From positions 1 through 45,726 of the forward strand of contig CABSFY010000002.1 of NCBI GenBank assembly GCA_902477055.1: a stretch of 45,726 nt of DNA, given 5' to 3'. This document shows, piece by piece, positions 31,694 through 39,010 of this stretch. Under the pieces are notes generated by a model. It was not told where the DNA came from and did no database searches. It saw only the letters and a program-made list of their open reading frames with translations. Numbering within the stretch: the first letter of the stretch is position 1; each line of letters begins with the position of its first letter. Source of the stretch: an uncultured Eubacteriales bacterium. GTDB taxonomy: Bacteria > Bacillota > Clostridia > Oscillospirales > Oscillospiraceae. Both the position numbers and the translations under genes were made by a program.

Positions 31694-31919
31694 TTGAGAG
31701 AAAACAATGCACTGACTCGGGACGATATTTCCTTCGACCATGACATGCAGATCGACAGCGATGAAGACCGTGAAATCATTGCGTATGTTGAGACATGGTT
31801 TGATGTGGACAGGAAGTTCCACATCGATACCGCTTCGGACGATGACACATCTAAAGGTTGCAGAAATCCAAAGCAAGCTGCCGGTGGGGACGTTTGTGAG
31901 CGCCGCCTGTGGCGGATGA
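31694..31919 (+). pseudogene. chimeric pseudogene: mobile-element-type small protein fused out of frame to another 3' end
   Basis: A TTG start behind AAAGGAGGGCGAGAA opens RENNALTRDDISFDHDMQID and YVETWFDVDRKFHID, a pattern I recall from small proteins of Firmicutes mobile elements (not verified). After TASDDDT near 31850 the pattern breaks. In the frame starting 31848, HLKVAEIQSKLPVGTFVSAA then CGG-stop (31917-31919) reads like the natural C-terminus of a different protein. The junction looks like a deletion or recombination scar. Confidence 0.45.
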
Positions 31920-31945
31920 AGCGAGCAAAAAGGAGGGGCAGCGGT

Positions 31946-32036
31946 CAAAATTCTGTGAGCGGATGCGAGCAAAGAATTTTGGACCCCACATCCACTTGGT
32001 GGGGTTCGTCGAAGCCTTTTCCTCATGGCTTCGACG
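31946..32036 (+). repeat. cluster of three back-to-back perfect hairpins
   Basis: CAAAATTCT/AGAATTTTG (31946-31954 with 31973-31981), ACCCCAC/GTGGGGT (31983-31989 with 31999-32005) and CGTCGAAGCC/GGCTTCGACG (32007-32016 with 32027-32036) follow one another with 1-base gaps. None has a T-run. The first ATG of the next open frame (32025) lies inside the third loop. It may be a recombination site, a mobile-element end or a structured RNA. Confidence 0.65.
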
Positions 32037-32129
32037 GGTACCGCAACCGGGGCGCTTGCCGTAGCTCCAACATTACATTCATTAGATTGTTACAAAATTG
32101 GTGGTGCAATTCGGCGGGAATATGATATA

Positions 32130-32744
32130 ATGGCACCATACCGCATCGAAAAAGGCGGCGGCAGTGCTTTTGGCGGCAAATGGAAGCCGTCCAAGCCTGA
32201 AGATGATCGGCTGATTGGGAAACCGGGCGAAATCAAAGTCAGCTATGCAAAAGATGGCACAAAAATTGAAACAAAGATTGGGGCAGATGGCCGCGCTGTG
32301 GCGGAAAGGCACGATACCACTGCGCCAAACCTGAAGTACCATACAAATCCCCATGATCATATTATCAACTGGGAATCTCCCAGATACGGTATTCCTAATT
32401 ATGAAAAGCTACACATTAACTACCGGCCTGATGCGTATCCCAATGGTGCTCCGGGGTTCAAACGATACGGAGGTAAATTCATGTACAACAGCGAAGAAGA
32501 TAATCGTTTTAAGACCATATCGGAATTTAAGGAGTGTATCATCCGGGGCGGTGAACCCGTGTTCCTCTGGGACGGGGATGTATACGGCGTGTGCTTTGTT
32601 GATAGCGGATATTGTATTGCGCGAATTGACGGAACACATGAGAGAGTATACAGTTCACCTGACGCTGTTCTTGAATATACGATTCACGATGACAGACTGA
32701 GAGATATCATCACGAGAGTCACTGTAATTTCCCGAAATATTTAA
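32130..32744 (+). CDS. polymorphic-toxin-tip-like protein fused in frame to its immunity-like protein
   Basis: The frame is open from 32025; the more credible start is the ATG at 32130 (204 aa), since 32025 lies in a hairpin and has no SD. The N-terminal part reads YRIEKGGGSAFGGKWKPSKP, GTKIETKIGADGRAVAERHD and YHTNPHDHIINWESPRYGIP, the style of a C-terminal toxin tip cut from a larger secreted protein. From residue about 118 it continues without a stop into an 87-aa segment that has its own SD and ATG (32481) and resembles the small protein at 32904. So it is either a natural fusion or two proteins read from one frame. No catalytic family is recognised; the HDH motif is the best candidate site. 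Confidence 0.55.
   Translation: MAPYRIEKGGGSAFGGKWKPSKPEDDRLIGKPGEIKVSYAKDGTKIETKIGADGRAVAERHDTTAPNLKYHTNPHDHIINWESPRYGIPNYEKLHINYRPDAYPNGAPGFKRYGGKFMYNSEEDNRFKTISEFKECIIRGGEPVFLWDGDVYGVCFVDSGYCIARIDGTHERVYSSPDAVLEYTIHDDRLRDIITRVTVISRNI
32481..32744 (+). CDS. small immunity-like protein (internal start within the fused frame)
   Basis: 87 aa from an in-frame ATG preceded by GGAGGTAAATTC, a strong SD. It reads YNSEEDNRFKTISEFKECII, then FLWDGDVYGVCFVD, and ends DDRLRDIITRVTVISRNI. The protein at 32904-33191 shares the order EDNRFxTI, F-W-G--YG, VLEY/ALEYM, DRLRDIIT-V-VI-R-I, so the two are paralogues. Small acidic proteins of this size directly after a toxin tip are typically immunity proteins; that role is inferred. 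Confidence 0.55.
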   Translation: MYNSEEDNRFKTISEFKECIIRGGEPVFLWDGDVYGVCFVDSGYCIARIDGTHERVYSSPDAVLEYTIHDDRLRDIITRVTVISRNI

Positions 32745-32754
32745 TTCCGTACCT

Positions 32755-32907
32755 ATGACAAAACTTCTGTGTGGGCATATGATTCTGCACGACCACAAAG
32801 TTACTTGGAAGGAAAACCGCCTCAACTGGGGAGATCCCATCAATTATCCCGAGGGCGCTGCGCCGAGTTTGAGAGTATGTTTGGAGGAGGTAAGGCGTAT
32901 TATATGA
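32755..32907 (+). pseudogene. truncated second toxin-tip remnant
   Basis: A 50-codon frame reads MILHDHKVTWKENRLNWGDP and INYPEGAAPSLRVCLEEVRR before TGA at 32905-32907. HDH-x3-W and the INYP segment parallel the toxin-like part at 32380-32460. No SD precedes it and the frame opens only at 32728, so it is the 3' end of a lost toxin tip. Its stop overlaps the ATG of the next gene (ATGA). Confidence 0.45.
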
Positions 32908-33191
32908 AAGGAAAAACGTTTTACATGTCTCCCGAGGACAATCGTTTTGAAACGATCGGCGATTTCAAATGGTGCTTGGAATGCGGCGGCGAAATTCAGT
33001 TCTGTTGGAAAGGTCAAGAGTACGGCATGGTACGATATGGCATTGACCATAAGATCACAGCCTACCGCGCCTATGACGCAGCCTCGGAGCGAGCCTATGA
33101 TTCTGCGGAGGAAGCCTTGGAGTATATGGTCGGCGAGGATCGGCTGCGGGATATTATTACCCAAGTGGAGGTCATCTTCCGTTCCATTTAA
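32904..33191 (+). CDS. small immunity-like protein, paralogue of the one at 32481
   Basis: 95 aa. The start at 32904 follows TTGGAGGAGGTAAGGCG and overlaps the stop of the toxin remnant by ATGA. Sequence markers: FYMSPEDNRFETIGDFKWCL, GGEIQFCWKGQEYGMVRYGI and EALEYMVGEDRLRDIITQVE. The match to the 32481 protein runs over its whole length, which makes this the second unit of a tandem array. A longer in-frame start at 32769 would read through the toxin remnant's bases in another frame and is rejected. A strong terminator follows. Confidence 0.65.
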   Translation: MKGKTFYMSPEDNRFETIGDFKWCLECGGEIQFCWKGQEYGMVRYGIDHKITAYRAYDAASERAYDSAEEALEYMVGEDRLRDIITQVEVIFRSI

Positions 33192-33243
33192 CCAACATCG
33201 GTTCTTTTCTTCCCATCGAAAAAAACAGCAGTTGACAGGCTTT

Positions 33244-33284
33244 GGCGGCATAGACTGGGATATCCGGTCTATGCCGCCGTTTTT
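33244..33284. terminator. bidirectional terminator ending the accessory region
   Basis: GGCGGCATAGAC (33244-33255) pairs exactly with GTCTATGCCGCC (33267-33278), followed by five T on the plus strand. It ends at the stop of the minus-strand Cys-rich gene. Confidence 0.88.
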
Positions 33285-34111
33285 CAGCAGCTACAGGTCT
33301 GGCAGCCTGCGCAGGGGGCGGATTCGTCGCAGCGGCCCTTGCGCTCCGGGAAAAAGGCGCGCATCGGGAACTCGATACGGCTGAACAGCTCGCAGGGGTC
33401 CTCCTCGCAGCATTCGTCGTCGCAGCATTCCCGCGTCGGTGCACAGTATTCGCAGGCGGTGATGGAAAGCTGCGTGTCGCGCTCCAGACGGACGGTCGAG
33501 AACTGGCCGATGGAAACGTACAGCCGCTTGCGCTCGCCGCTGAGCATCAGCGCCTCACCGAAGGATTCTACGATGCCCTCCGGCAGGTCGATGACCTCGG
33601 TTTCGCCCTTGTGGCACTCGCAGACCTCGCGGACGCTCGACGAGAGGATCATCGGGTCGAGCGCCTCGACGATCGCCTCCGGGCAGTTGCAGTGCAGCAG
33701 CGCGTCAACGGAGGGGACGCTCTCACCGCTGCGGAAGATTTTCGCGGCGCCCTTGCCGCCGTAAAGCACGACGCGCTTGGAGAAGATTGCAAGGCCGCAG
33801 ATCGTGGTCGGACGCAGCGTTCCGGTCAGCGCGTCGCCGATGATGCGATAGTAAAACGTCAGATCGACCGCGTAATAGCCGCGCTTATAGGCCAGCGCCT
33901 CCAGCTCCACGTTTGTGAACAGCAGCTCGGCGCAGCGGGTCTTGGCGCTCGTGGCGGCATCGAGCGCGGCCTGCGAGGTCGTGGTCAGATAGACGCGCAG
34001 ATCCTCGATGCAGTCCTTATCGAGGCACGAATCGACGATCTGATTGGTATGGATGCAAACCGGAGCGGCGATTTCCAGCCCACTCGCGGCTTCATGGGTA
34101 TTGTCCGGCAT
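33284..34111 (-). CDS. conserved Clostridia protein of unknown function with Cys-rich C-terminus
   Basis: 275 aa; the start at 34111 follows GGGAGGTAATTCT. The N-terminal part holds PVCIHTNQIVDSCLDKDCIE DLRVYL, a conserved opening in proteins of this size that I recall from many Clostridia, followed by LLFTNVELEALAYKRGYYAV and a beta-rich core. The C-terminus is unusually Cys-rich: CEYCAPTRECCDDECCEEDP and GRCDESAPCAGCQTCSC. No signal peptide or membrane span is seen. A spore-coat-like or metal-binding role is possible but unproven. It is transcribed towards the accessory region and ends at the shared terminator. Confidence 0.75.
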   Translation of the reverse strand: MPDNTHEAASGLEIAAPVCIHTNQIVDSCLDKDCIEDLRVYLTTTSQAALDAATSAKTRCAELLFTNVELEALAYKRGYYAVDLTFYYRIIGDALTGTLRPTTICGLAIFSKRVVLYGGKGAAKIFRSGESVPSVDALLHCNCPEAIVEALDPMILSSSVREVCECHKGETEVIDLPEGIVESFGEALMLSGERKRLYVSIGQFSTVRLERDTQLSITACEYCAPTRECCDDECCEEDPCELFSRIEFPMRAFFPERKGRCDESAPCAGCQTCSC

Positions 34112-34196
34112 AGAATTACCTCCCGAAAGTTCATTGAAGCAAAATCTGCTTTCACAACAGTGTATGGCGCGGGAGGGGAGATTGTGAAATGCACCA

Positions 34197-34225
34197 TAGA
34201 CAAAGAGAAAAAAATGTGATAAAAT
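34197..34225 (+). promoter_or_regulatory. sigma-A promoter of the tagA-like/tmk/mltG operon
   Basis: TAGACA (34197-34202), 17 bases, TAAAAT (34220-34225), 30 bases before the first ATG. Confidence 0.7.
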
Positions 34226-34255
34226 AAGACGGAATATAGACAGAGGAGGCGGCCC

Positions 34256-34975
34256 ATGAAAACAACGGTCCTTGGTGTCGCGTATGACAATATTACGATG
34301 GCGGAGGCGCTTGCGCGCGGACGGGAGCTGCTGGCCGGCAGCGAAACGGCCTACTGCGTCACGCCGAATGCGGAAATGGCCTATGAGGCGATGCACGACT
34401 CGGAATTTTGCAGCATTCTGAACGGTGCAGCGCTCGTCCTGCCCGACGGCGCGGGTGTGATTCTCGGGGCAAAGATCGTGCGCACCCCGCTGAAGGAAAA
34501 GGTTGCGGGCATTGATTTCGCACAGAATATGCTGGCCGTTTTCGAGGAAACCGGCAGCCGCCTGTACCTTCTGGGAAGCAAGCCCGGCATCGCGGAGCTT
34601 GCGGCGGAAAAAATGCAGCAAAAGCACCCGAAGCTCTGCATCTGCGGCATCCGCGACGGCTATTTTCAGGACGAAGCGGAGGTCGTTCAGGCCATCAACG
34701 AGGCCAAGGCCGACGCGGTCTATGTCTGCCTCGGCTCGCCGAAGCAGGAGCGCTTCATGTACGCCCACCGCGGCGAGCTGAACGCAAGGCTGCTGGTTGG
34801 CCTCGGCGGAACGCTCGACGGTATCGCCGGAACGGTCAAGCGCGCACCGAAGTGGATGATCCGCCTGCAATTGGAATGGCTCTACCGGCTCATCAAGGAG
34901 CCGAAGCGCTTTAAGCGGATGCTCCGCCTGCCGAAATATATCTTTGCCGCGCTCAAAACAAGAATGAAAGGGTAA
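34256..34975 (+). CDS. WecG/TagA/CpsF-family glycosyltransferase
   Basis: 239 aa, GT26 family. TagA adds ManNAc to GlcNAc-PP-undecaprenol in teichoic acid linkage synthesis; WecG is the enterobacterial counterpart. Motifs: VTPNAEMAYEAMHDSEF, the conserved LPDGAGVILGAKIV, LYLLGSKPGIAELAAEKMQQ, and VYVCLGSPKQERFMYAHRGE, with a C-terminal basic amphipathic tail (FKRMLRLPKYIFAALKTRMK) that would bind the membrane. The SD is AGAGGAGGCGGCCC. It heads an operon of five genes with gaps of 3-13 bases and one overlap. Confidence 0.92.
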   Translation: MKTTVLGVAYDNITMAEALARGRELLAGSETAYCVTPNAEMAYEAMHDSEFCSILNGAALVLPDGAGVILGAKIVRTPLKEKVAGIDFAQNMLAVFEETGSRLYLLGSKPGIAELAAEKMQQKHPKLCICGIRDGYFQDEAEVVQAINEAKADAVYVCLGSPKQERFMYAHRGELNARLLVGLGGTLDGIAGTVKRAPKWMIRLQLEWLYRLIKEPKRFKRMLRLPKYIFAALKTRMKG

Positions 34976-34980
34976 CGGAT

Positions 34981-35649
34981 ATGGGAAAGCTGATTGTGAT
35001 CGAGGGAACCGACGGTTCCGGCAAGACGACGCAGTTTACACTTTTGAGCAAGCGCTTGCAGGCGAGGGGCGTTGACTTCCGCACGATGGATTTCCCGCAG
35101 TATTCCGAGCCGTCGTCGGCGCTCATTCGGATGTACCTCGGCGGCGAGCTGGGCAGCAAGCCGTCCGACGTCAACGCCTACGCCGCCTCGACCTTTTACG
35201 CGGTCGATCGCTACGCCTCGTTCCGCAAAGTCTGGGGGGAATACTATAAAAACGGCGGCCTGATGCTCTCCAACCGCTATACGACCTCCAACGCCGTGCA
35301 TCAGGCGTCGAAGGAGCCGGAAGCGCAATGGGACGATTTTTTTCGGTGGTTATACGATTTTGAATATGTGCGGCTGGAACTTCCGCAGCCGGATCTCGTC
35401 TTATACTTGGATGTTCCCACGGAGCTGACCGAGGGAATGCTCCGCAAGCGCGAGGAAAAGACACATACGCACGCCGATATCCATGAACAGAACATGGATT
35501 ACCTTCGCCTGTGCCGCAAAACAGGCCTGCGGGCGGCGCAGCATTACAATTGGAGCATCATCCGCTGCGCGGAGAACGGCAAAATGCGGACGATCGAGGA
35601 CATTCACAACGAAATTTTCGCCTTGGTGCGAAAGTGCTTGGAGGGTTAA
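34981..35649 (+). CDS. tmk: thymidylate kinase
   Basis: 222 aa. It phosphorylates dTMP to dTDP. The P-loop is IEGTDGSGKTTQF. In place of the usual Asp-Arg-[Tyr/His] motif it reads LSNRYTTSNAVHQ (Asn-Arg-Tyr). The LID region holds RKREEKTHTHADIHEQNMDY. A deoxynucleoside-kinase-like relative is an alternative, but the P-loop, FPQY motif and length fit Tmk. It starts 5 bases after the glycosyltransferase stop. Confidence 0.88.
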   Translation: MGKLIVIEGTDGSGKTTQFTLLSKRLQARGVDFRTMDFPQYSEPSSALIRMYLGGELGSKPSDVNAYAASTFYAVDRYASFRKVWGEYYKNGGLMLSNRYTTSNAVHQASKEPEAQWDDFFRWLYDFEYVRLELPQPDLVLYLDVPTELTEGMLRKREEKTHTHADIHEQNMDYLRLCRKTGLRAAQHYNWSIIRCAENGKMRTIEDIHNEIFALVRKCLEG

Positions 35650-35652
35650 GCT

Positions 35653-36192
35653 ATGGTATATATTATTCTTGGTACGGGCTTTGAGGAAGCCGAAGCTATC
35701 ATTCCGTGCGACCTGCTGCGCCGCGCGGGAGTGGAAACGCGCCTTGCCGGGGTTGGCGGCCGGGAGATTACCGGCGGCCACGGCATGACCGTTGTTGCCG
35801 ACTGCGCTGCGGAGGACGTTGATCTGACCGAGGCGGAGATGATCGTCCTGCCCGGCGGGCTGGGCGGCGTTGAAGCGATCAACGGTGCGGAAAAGGTCCT
35901 TGCCGCAGTGAAGGAAGTTTACGCGCGCGGTGATTTTGCCGCAGCCATCTGTGCCGCGCCAACCGTGCTGTCCCGCCTCGGCCTGCTGGACGGGAAAAAT
36001 GCGACCTGCTATCCCGGCCTGGAGCCGAAGCTGACGGGTGCAAAGACCGCCGGGGCCGCCGCCGTCCGCGATGGGAAGCTCATCACCGGCAGAGCGGCGG
36101 GGACCGCGTTCGACTTCGGTCTGCTGCTGGTCGAGGCATTGTGCGGCGCCGAAACGGCGCAGAGGGTGAAGGACGAAGTCGTTTACCGCTGA
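35653..36192 (+). CDS. DJ-1/PfpI (ThiJ)-family protein
   Basis: 179 aa. The nucleophile elbow is AAICAAPTVLSRLGLLDGK with the conserved Cys; the Glu partner lies in TGFEEAEAIIPCDLLRRAG, and LPGGLGGVEAINGAEKVL supplies the usual Gly-rich turn. Members act as glyoxalase III, deglycase-like or chaperone proteins, and the exact activity is not visible. It starts 3 bases after tmk, so it is translationally linked to the operon. Confidence 0.9.
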   Translation: MVYIILGTGFEEAEAIIPCDLLRRAGVETRLAGVGGREITGGHGMTVVADCAAEDVDLTEAEMIVLPGGLGGVEAINGAEKVLAAVKEVYARGDFAAAICAAPTVLSRLGLLDGKNATCYPGLEPKLTGAKTAGAAAVRDGKLITGRAAGTAFDFGLLLVEALCGAETAQRVKDEVVYR

Positions 36193-36205
36193 TAAGGAGG
36201 AACCT

Positions 36206-37672
36206 ATGTCTGATTTGGATCGCTTTGATACCGGCGGCACCGATGACTTCAACGACATCGACGCGCTGATCTCGGAAACAAAGCAGGAGCTGAATATGAT
36301 GCGCGGCGAAACCGGCGGCGTATCGGACGAGGCACAGCCTGCGGCGGAGCCGCAGCAGTCAGAGGAGGAGTTTACGCCGGATTTCGGCAACGCCTTTGAC
36401 GACTATGGCGAGTACGAAACGCCGCAGGACGAACCGGCACCGGACGAATACGACGAAGCGTATGACGAGCCGTATGATGACTATGACGATGCGAATGATG
36501 CCGCCGGCGACGAGGATGACGACGCGCCGCCTGTCAAGCCCTCGCGCAGAGCGACGAGGCGCATCGTGCCGCTGGTGGTCAAGATTTTGCTGTACGTCGT
36601 GATCGTGGGTGTGATCGCCGTGGGCTTCGGCTACGGCGCGTGGGAATGCGCCGAAGATGTGCTGGCCTTTGGCCGCTCGGACGAGTCGCTGACCGTTACC
36701 GTTAAGGCAGGGGACACGTATCAGGATATCGGCGAGATGCTCAAGGAGCGCGGTGTCATCAAATATCCGTGGCTCTTCAACCTCTACTGCGAGTTTACGA
36801 AGTCCACGGAGAAAATGGACCCCGGTGTTTACGAGCTGTACTATAACTATGACTATCACGCGCTGGTCAGCGGCATGATGACCGGCAGCCCGAACCGTTC
36901 CGAGGTCCGTGTGATGATCCCGGAGGGCTATACGTCGAAGCAGATCTTCGCCCTGATGGAGAAGAACAACGTCTGCACGGTTGAGGCGCTGGAAAAGGCT
37001 GCGGCCGAAACGGAATTCGACTACTGGTTCCTGGAGGGCATTCCCTACGGCGAGAGTAACCGTCTGGAGGGCTTCCTGTTCCCGGACACCTACGATTTCT
37101 ATGAAAACGACGAGCCGGAACGCGTGCTGGACAAGCTGCTGACGAACTTCAATAAGAAGTTCTCTGAGGAAGCGCAGAACCAGCTTGCGCTGCTCAACGA
37201 GCGTCTGGCCGAGCGCTGGCGCAGCGCGGGCTACGACGACGAGTATATCGCCTCGCATCGCTTTACGGTCTACGAGCTGATGACCGTCGCTTCCATGATC
37301 GAAAAGGAAACCGCCGGTATTTCCGAAAGCGGCCAGATCGCCTCGGTCATCTACAACCGGCTCTGCCGTCCGGCGGACTATCCGTACCTGAACATCGACG
37401 CGACGCTGATCTATGCGCTCGGCGGCTCGGTCGAGGGCGGACTGACCGAGGCGGACAAGCAGGTGGACAGCCCCTATAACACCTATACCCATGCGGGTCT
37501 GCCAGCCGGACCGATCGCGAACCCCGGCCTGTCCGGCATCACCGCTGCGCTGAATCCAACGGACACGAACTACTATTTCTACGCGCTGGACAAGTCCACC
37601 GGATATCACCACTTCTCGGAGAGCTACGATGAACACAACCAATTCCTCGCCTCGCAGAACGATAGTGAATAA
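36206..37672 (+). CDS. mltG: endolytic murein transglycosylase MltG
   Basis: 488 aa. About 115 cytoplasmic residues at the N-terminus are strongly acidic and Tyr/Asp/Glu-rich (DEYDEAYDEPYDDYDDANDA), then comes one membrane span (about 127-148) and a LysM-like segment (VKAGDTYQDIGEMLKERGVI). The YceG catalytic domain follows, with the active Glu in VASMIEKETAGISESGQIAS and NIDATLIYALGG, AGLPAGPIANPGLSGITAAL. MltG cuts nascent glycan strands. Most homologues have a shorter, less acidic N-terminus. Its 3' end overlaps the U32 gene by 44 bases. Confidence 0.94.
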   Translation: MSDLDRFDTGGTDDFNDIDALISETKQELNMMRGETGGVSDEAQPAAEPQQSEEEFTPDFGNAFDDYGEYETPQDEPAPDEYDEAYDEPYDDYDDANDAAGDEDDDAPPVKPSRRATRRIVPLVVKILLYVVIVGVIAVGFGYGAWECAEDVLAFGRSDESLTVTVKAGDTYQDIGEMLKERGVIKYPWLFNLYCEFTKSTEKMDPGVYELYYNYDYHALVSGMMTGSPNRSEVRVMIPEGYTSKQIFALMEKNNVCTVEALEKAAAETEFDYWFLEGIPYGESNRLEGFLFPDTYDFYENDEPERVLDKLLTNFNKKFSEEAQNQLALLNERLAERWRSAGYDDEYIASHRFTVYELMTVASMIEKETAGISESGQIASVIYNRLCRPADYPYLNIDATLIYALGGSVEGGLTEADKQVDSPYNTYTHAGLPAGPIANPGLSGITAALNPTDTNYYFYALDKSTGYHHFSESYDEHNQFLASQNDSE

Positions 37673-38882
37673 ACCGGAGCTGCTGGCTCCGGCGGGGGAT
37701 ATGGAGCGGCTGAAAATGGCCGTGCTATACGGCGCGGATGCCGTATATCTGGCCGGAACGAGCTTTGGAATGCGCTCCTTTGCGGGGAACTTCACCCCGC
37801 AGGAGCTGCCCGAGGCGGTCGCCTTTGCCCATGCGCACGGCGTGAAGGTCCATGTGACGGTCAATACCATGCCGCGCAGCGACGAGCTGGCCGCGCTTCC
37901 GGCGCATCTGGAGCTGCTCGACCGGTGTGGCGTGGACGCTTTAATTATTGCCGACCTCGGCGTGTTTCAGATGGCAAAGCGGTATGCGCCGCACTGTGAG
38001 CGCCATGTTTCCACGCAGGTCAGCATCGCAAACTATGCCTGCGCGAACGCGTGGTATGCGCTCGGCGCAAAGCGCGTGGTACTGGCGCGGGAGCTGTCGC
38101 TGGAGGAGGTCAAGACCATCCGCGCCAACACGCCGCCGGAGCTGGAAATTGAAACGTTTGCCCATGGGGCGATGTGCGTTTCGTATTCCGGCCGCTGCCT
38201 GCTATCGAATTACATGACTGGTCGGGACAGCAATCGCGGCGCGTGCGCACAGCCTTGCCGCTATCAGTATGCGCTGATGGAGGAAAAGCGTCCCGGCGAA
38301 TACTTCCCTGTTTTCGAGGACGAGAAGGGAACGTACATTATGAATTCCCGCGATATGTGCATGATCGACCACATTCCGGAGCTGATGGACGCGGGCGTGA
38401 GCTGCCTGAAAATCGAGGGCCGTGCGAAATCGGCCTACTATGCTGCGATCGTCACCGGCGCGTACCGTCACGTGATCGACGACGTGGCGGCGGGCAGGGA
38501 AATTGATCCCATCTGGCGCGACGAGGTGGAGCACGTTTCACACCGGCGTTATTCAACCGGCTTCTTCTTCGGTCAACCGGGGCAGTACACGGAAAGCTCG
38601 CGTTATATTCGCCAGTGGCAAGTCTGCGCGATCGTCACAGCCTGCGACGAGAACGGCCTTGCGACGCTTTCGCTGCGCAATAAGTTTGCCGCTGGGGATA
38701 CCGTCGAGCTGGTCGGTCCTGATCTGCGCCCCTTCGCGCTGACCGTGCCGATGATGCGTGACATGGATGGCAACGAGCTTTCCGAGCCGCGCATTCCGCA
38801 GATGGAGTTCACCATGCAGCTCCCGCAGCCCGTCCCGCCGTATAGCATTCTCCGCCGGCAGGTGGAGCTATCTGCAAAATAA
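37629..38882 (+). CDS. U32-family peptidase-like protein (probable tRNA hydroxylation protein, TrhP type)
   Basis: 417 aa. The opening PELLAPAGDMERLKMAVLYG and the U32 signature ETFAHGAMCVSYSGRCLLS are present, with Cys residues in RGACAQPCRYQY that bind Fe-S in this family. U32 proteins were called collagenases; E. coli TrhP and B. subtilis TrhP1/2 make 5-hydroxyuridine in tRNA, and in B. subtilis they also lie close after mltG (yrrL), which supports the same role here. The ATG at 37629 has GGAGAG upstream but overlaps mltG by 44 bases; a GTG at 37665 is an alternative start. A good terminator follows. Confidence 0.88.
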   Translation: MNTTNSSPRRTIVNKPELLAPAGDMERLKMAVLYGADAVYLAGTSFGMRSFAGNFTPQELPEAVAFAHAHGVKVHVTVNTMPRSDELAALPAHLELLDRCGVDALIIADLGVFQMAKRYAPHCERHVSTQVSIANYACANAWYALGAKRVVLARELSLEEVKTIRANTPPELEIETFAHGAMCVSYSGRCLLSNYMTGRDSNRGACAQPCRYQYALMEEKRPGEYFPVFEDEKGTYIMNSRDMCMIDHIPELMDAGVSCLKIEGRAKSAYYAAIVTGAYRHVIDDVAAGREIDPIWRDEVEHVSHRRYSTGFFFGQPGQYTESSRYIRQWQVCAIVTACDENGLATLSLRNKFAAGDTVELVGPDLRPFALTVPMMRDMDGNELSEPRIPQMEFTMQLPQPVPPYSILRRQVELSAK

Positions 38883-38888
38883 ATCGAG

Positions 38889-38924
38889 GCCTCCGTTTTG
38901 CAATGACAAAACGGGGGCTTTTTT
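38889..38924 (+). terminator. terminator of the mltG operon
   Basis: GCCTCCGTTTTG (38889-38900) pairs with CAAAACGGGGGC (38907-38918, one G-T pair), followed by six T (38919-38924). Confidence 0.92.
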
Positions 38925-38946
38925 GCATCCGGTGCAAAATTGTTGT

Positions 38947-38975
38947 TCCATTTTGCGCGGCAGCATGGTAAAATA
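38947..38975 (+). promoter_or_regulatory. putative promoter of hydA
   Basis: TTCCAT (38947-38952), 17 bases, TAAAAT (38970-38975) with TG before it (extended -10). Confidence 0.45.
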
Positions 38976-39010
38976 AAGACAAAAAATGAAAACAGAAGGA
39001 GTGTGTTCCC

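Noticed and set aside
22472..33240. Integrated element with att repeats anchored in the tRNA genes
   Set aside because: No integrase gene and no second copy of a tRNA 3' end was seen downstream; the region looks like accumulated pieces rather than one intact element.
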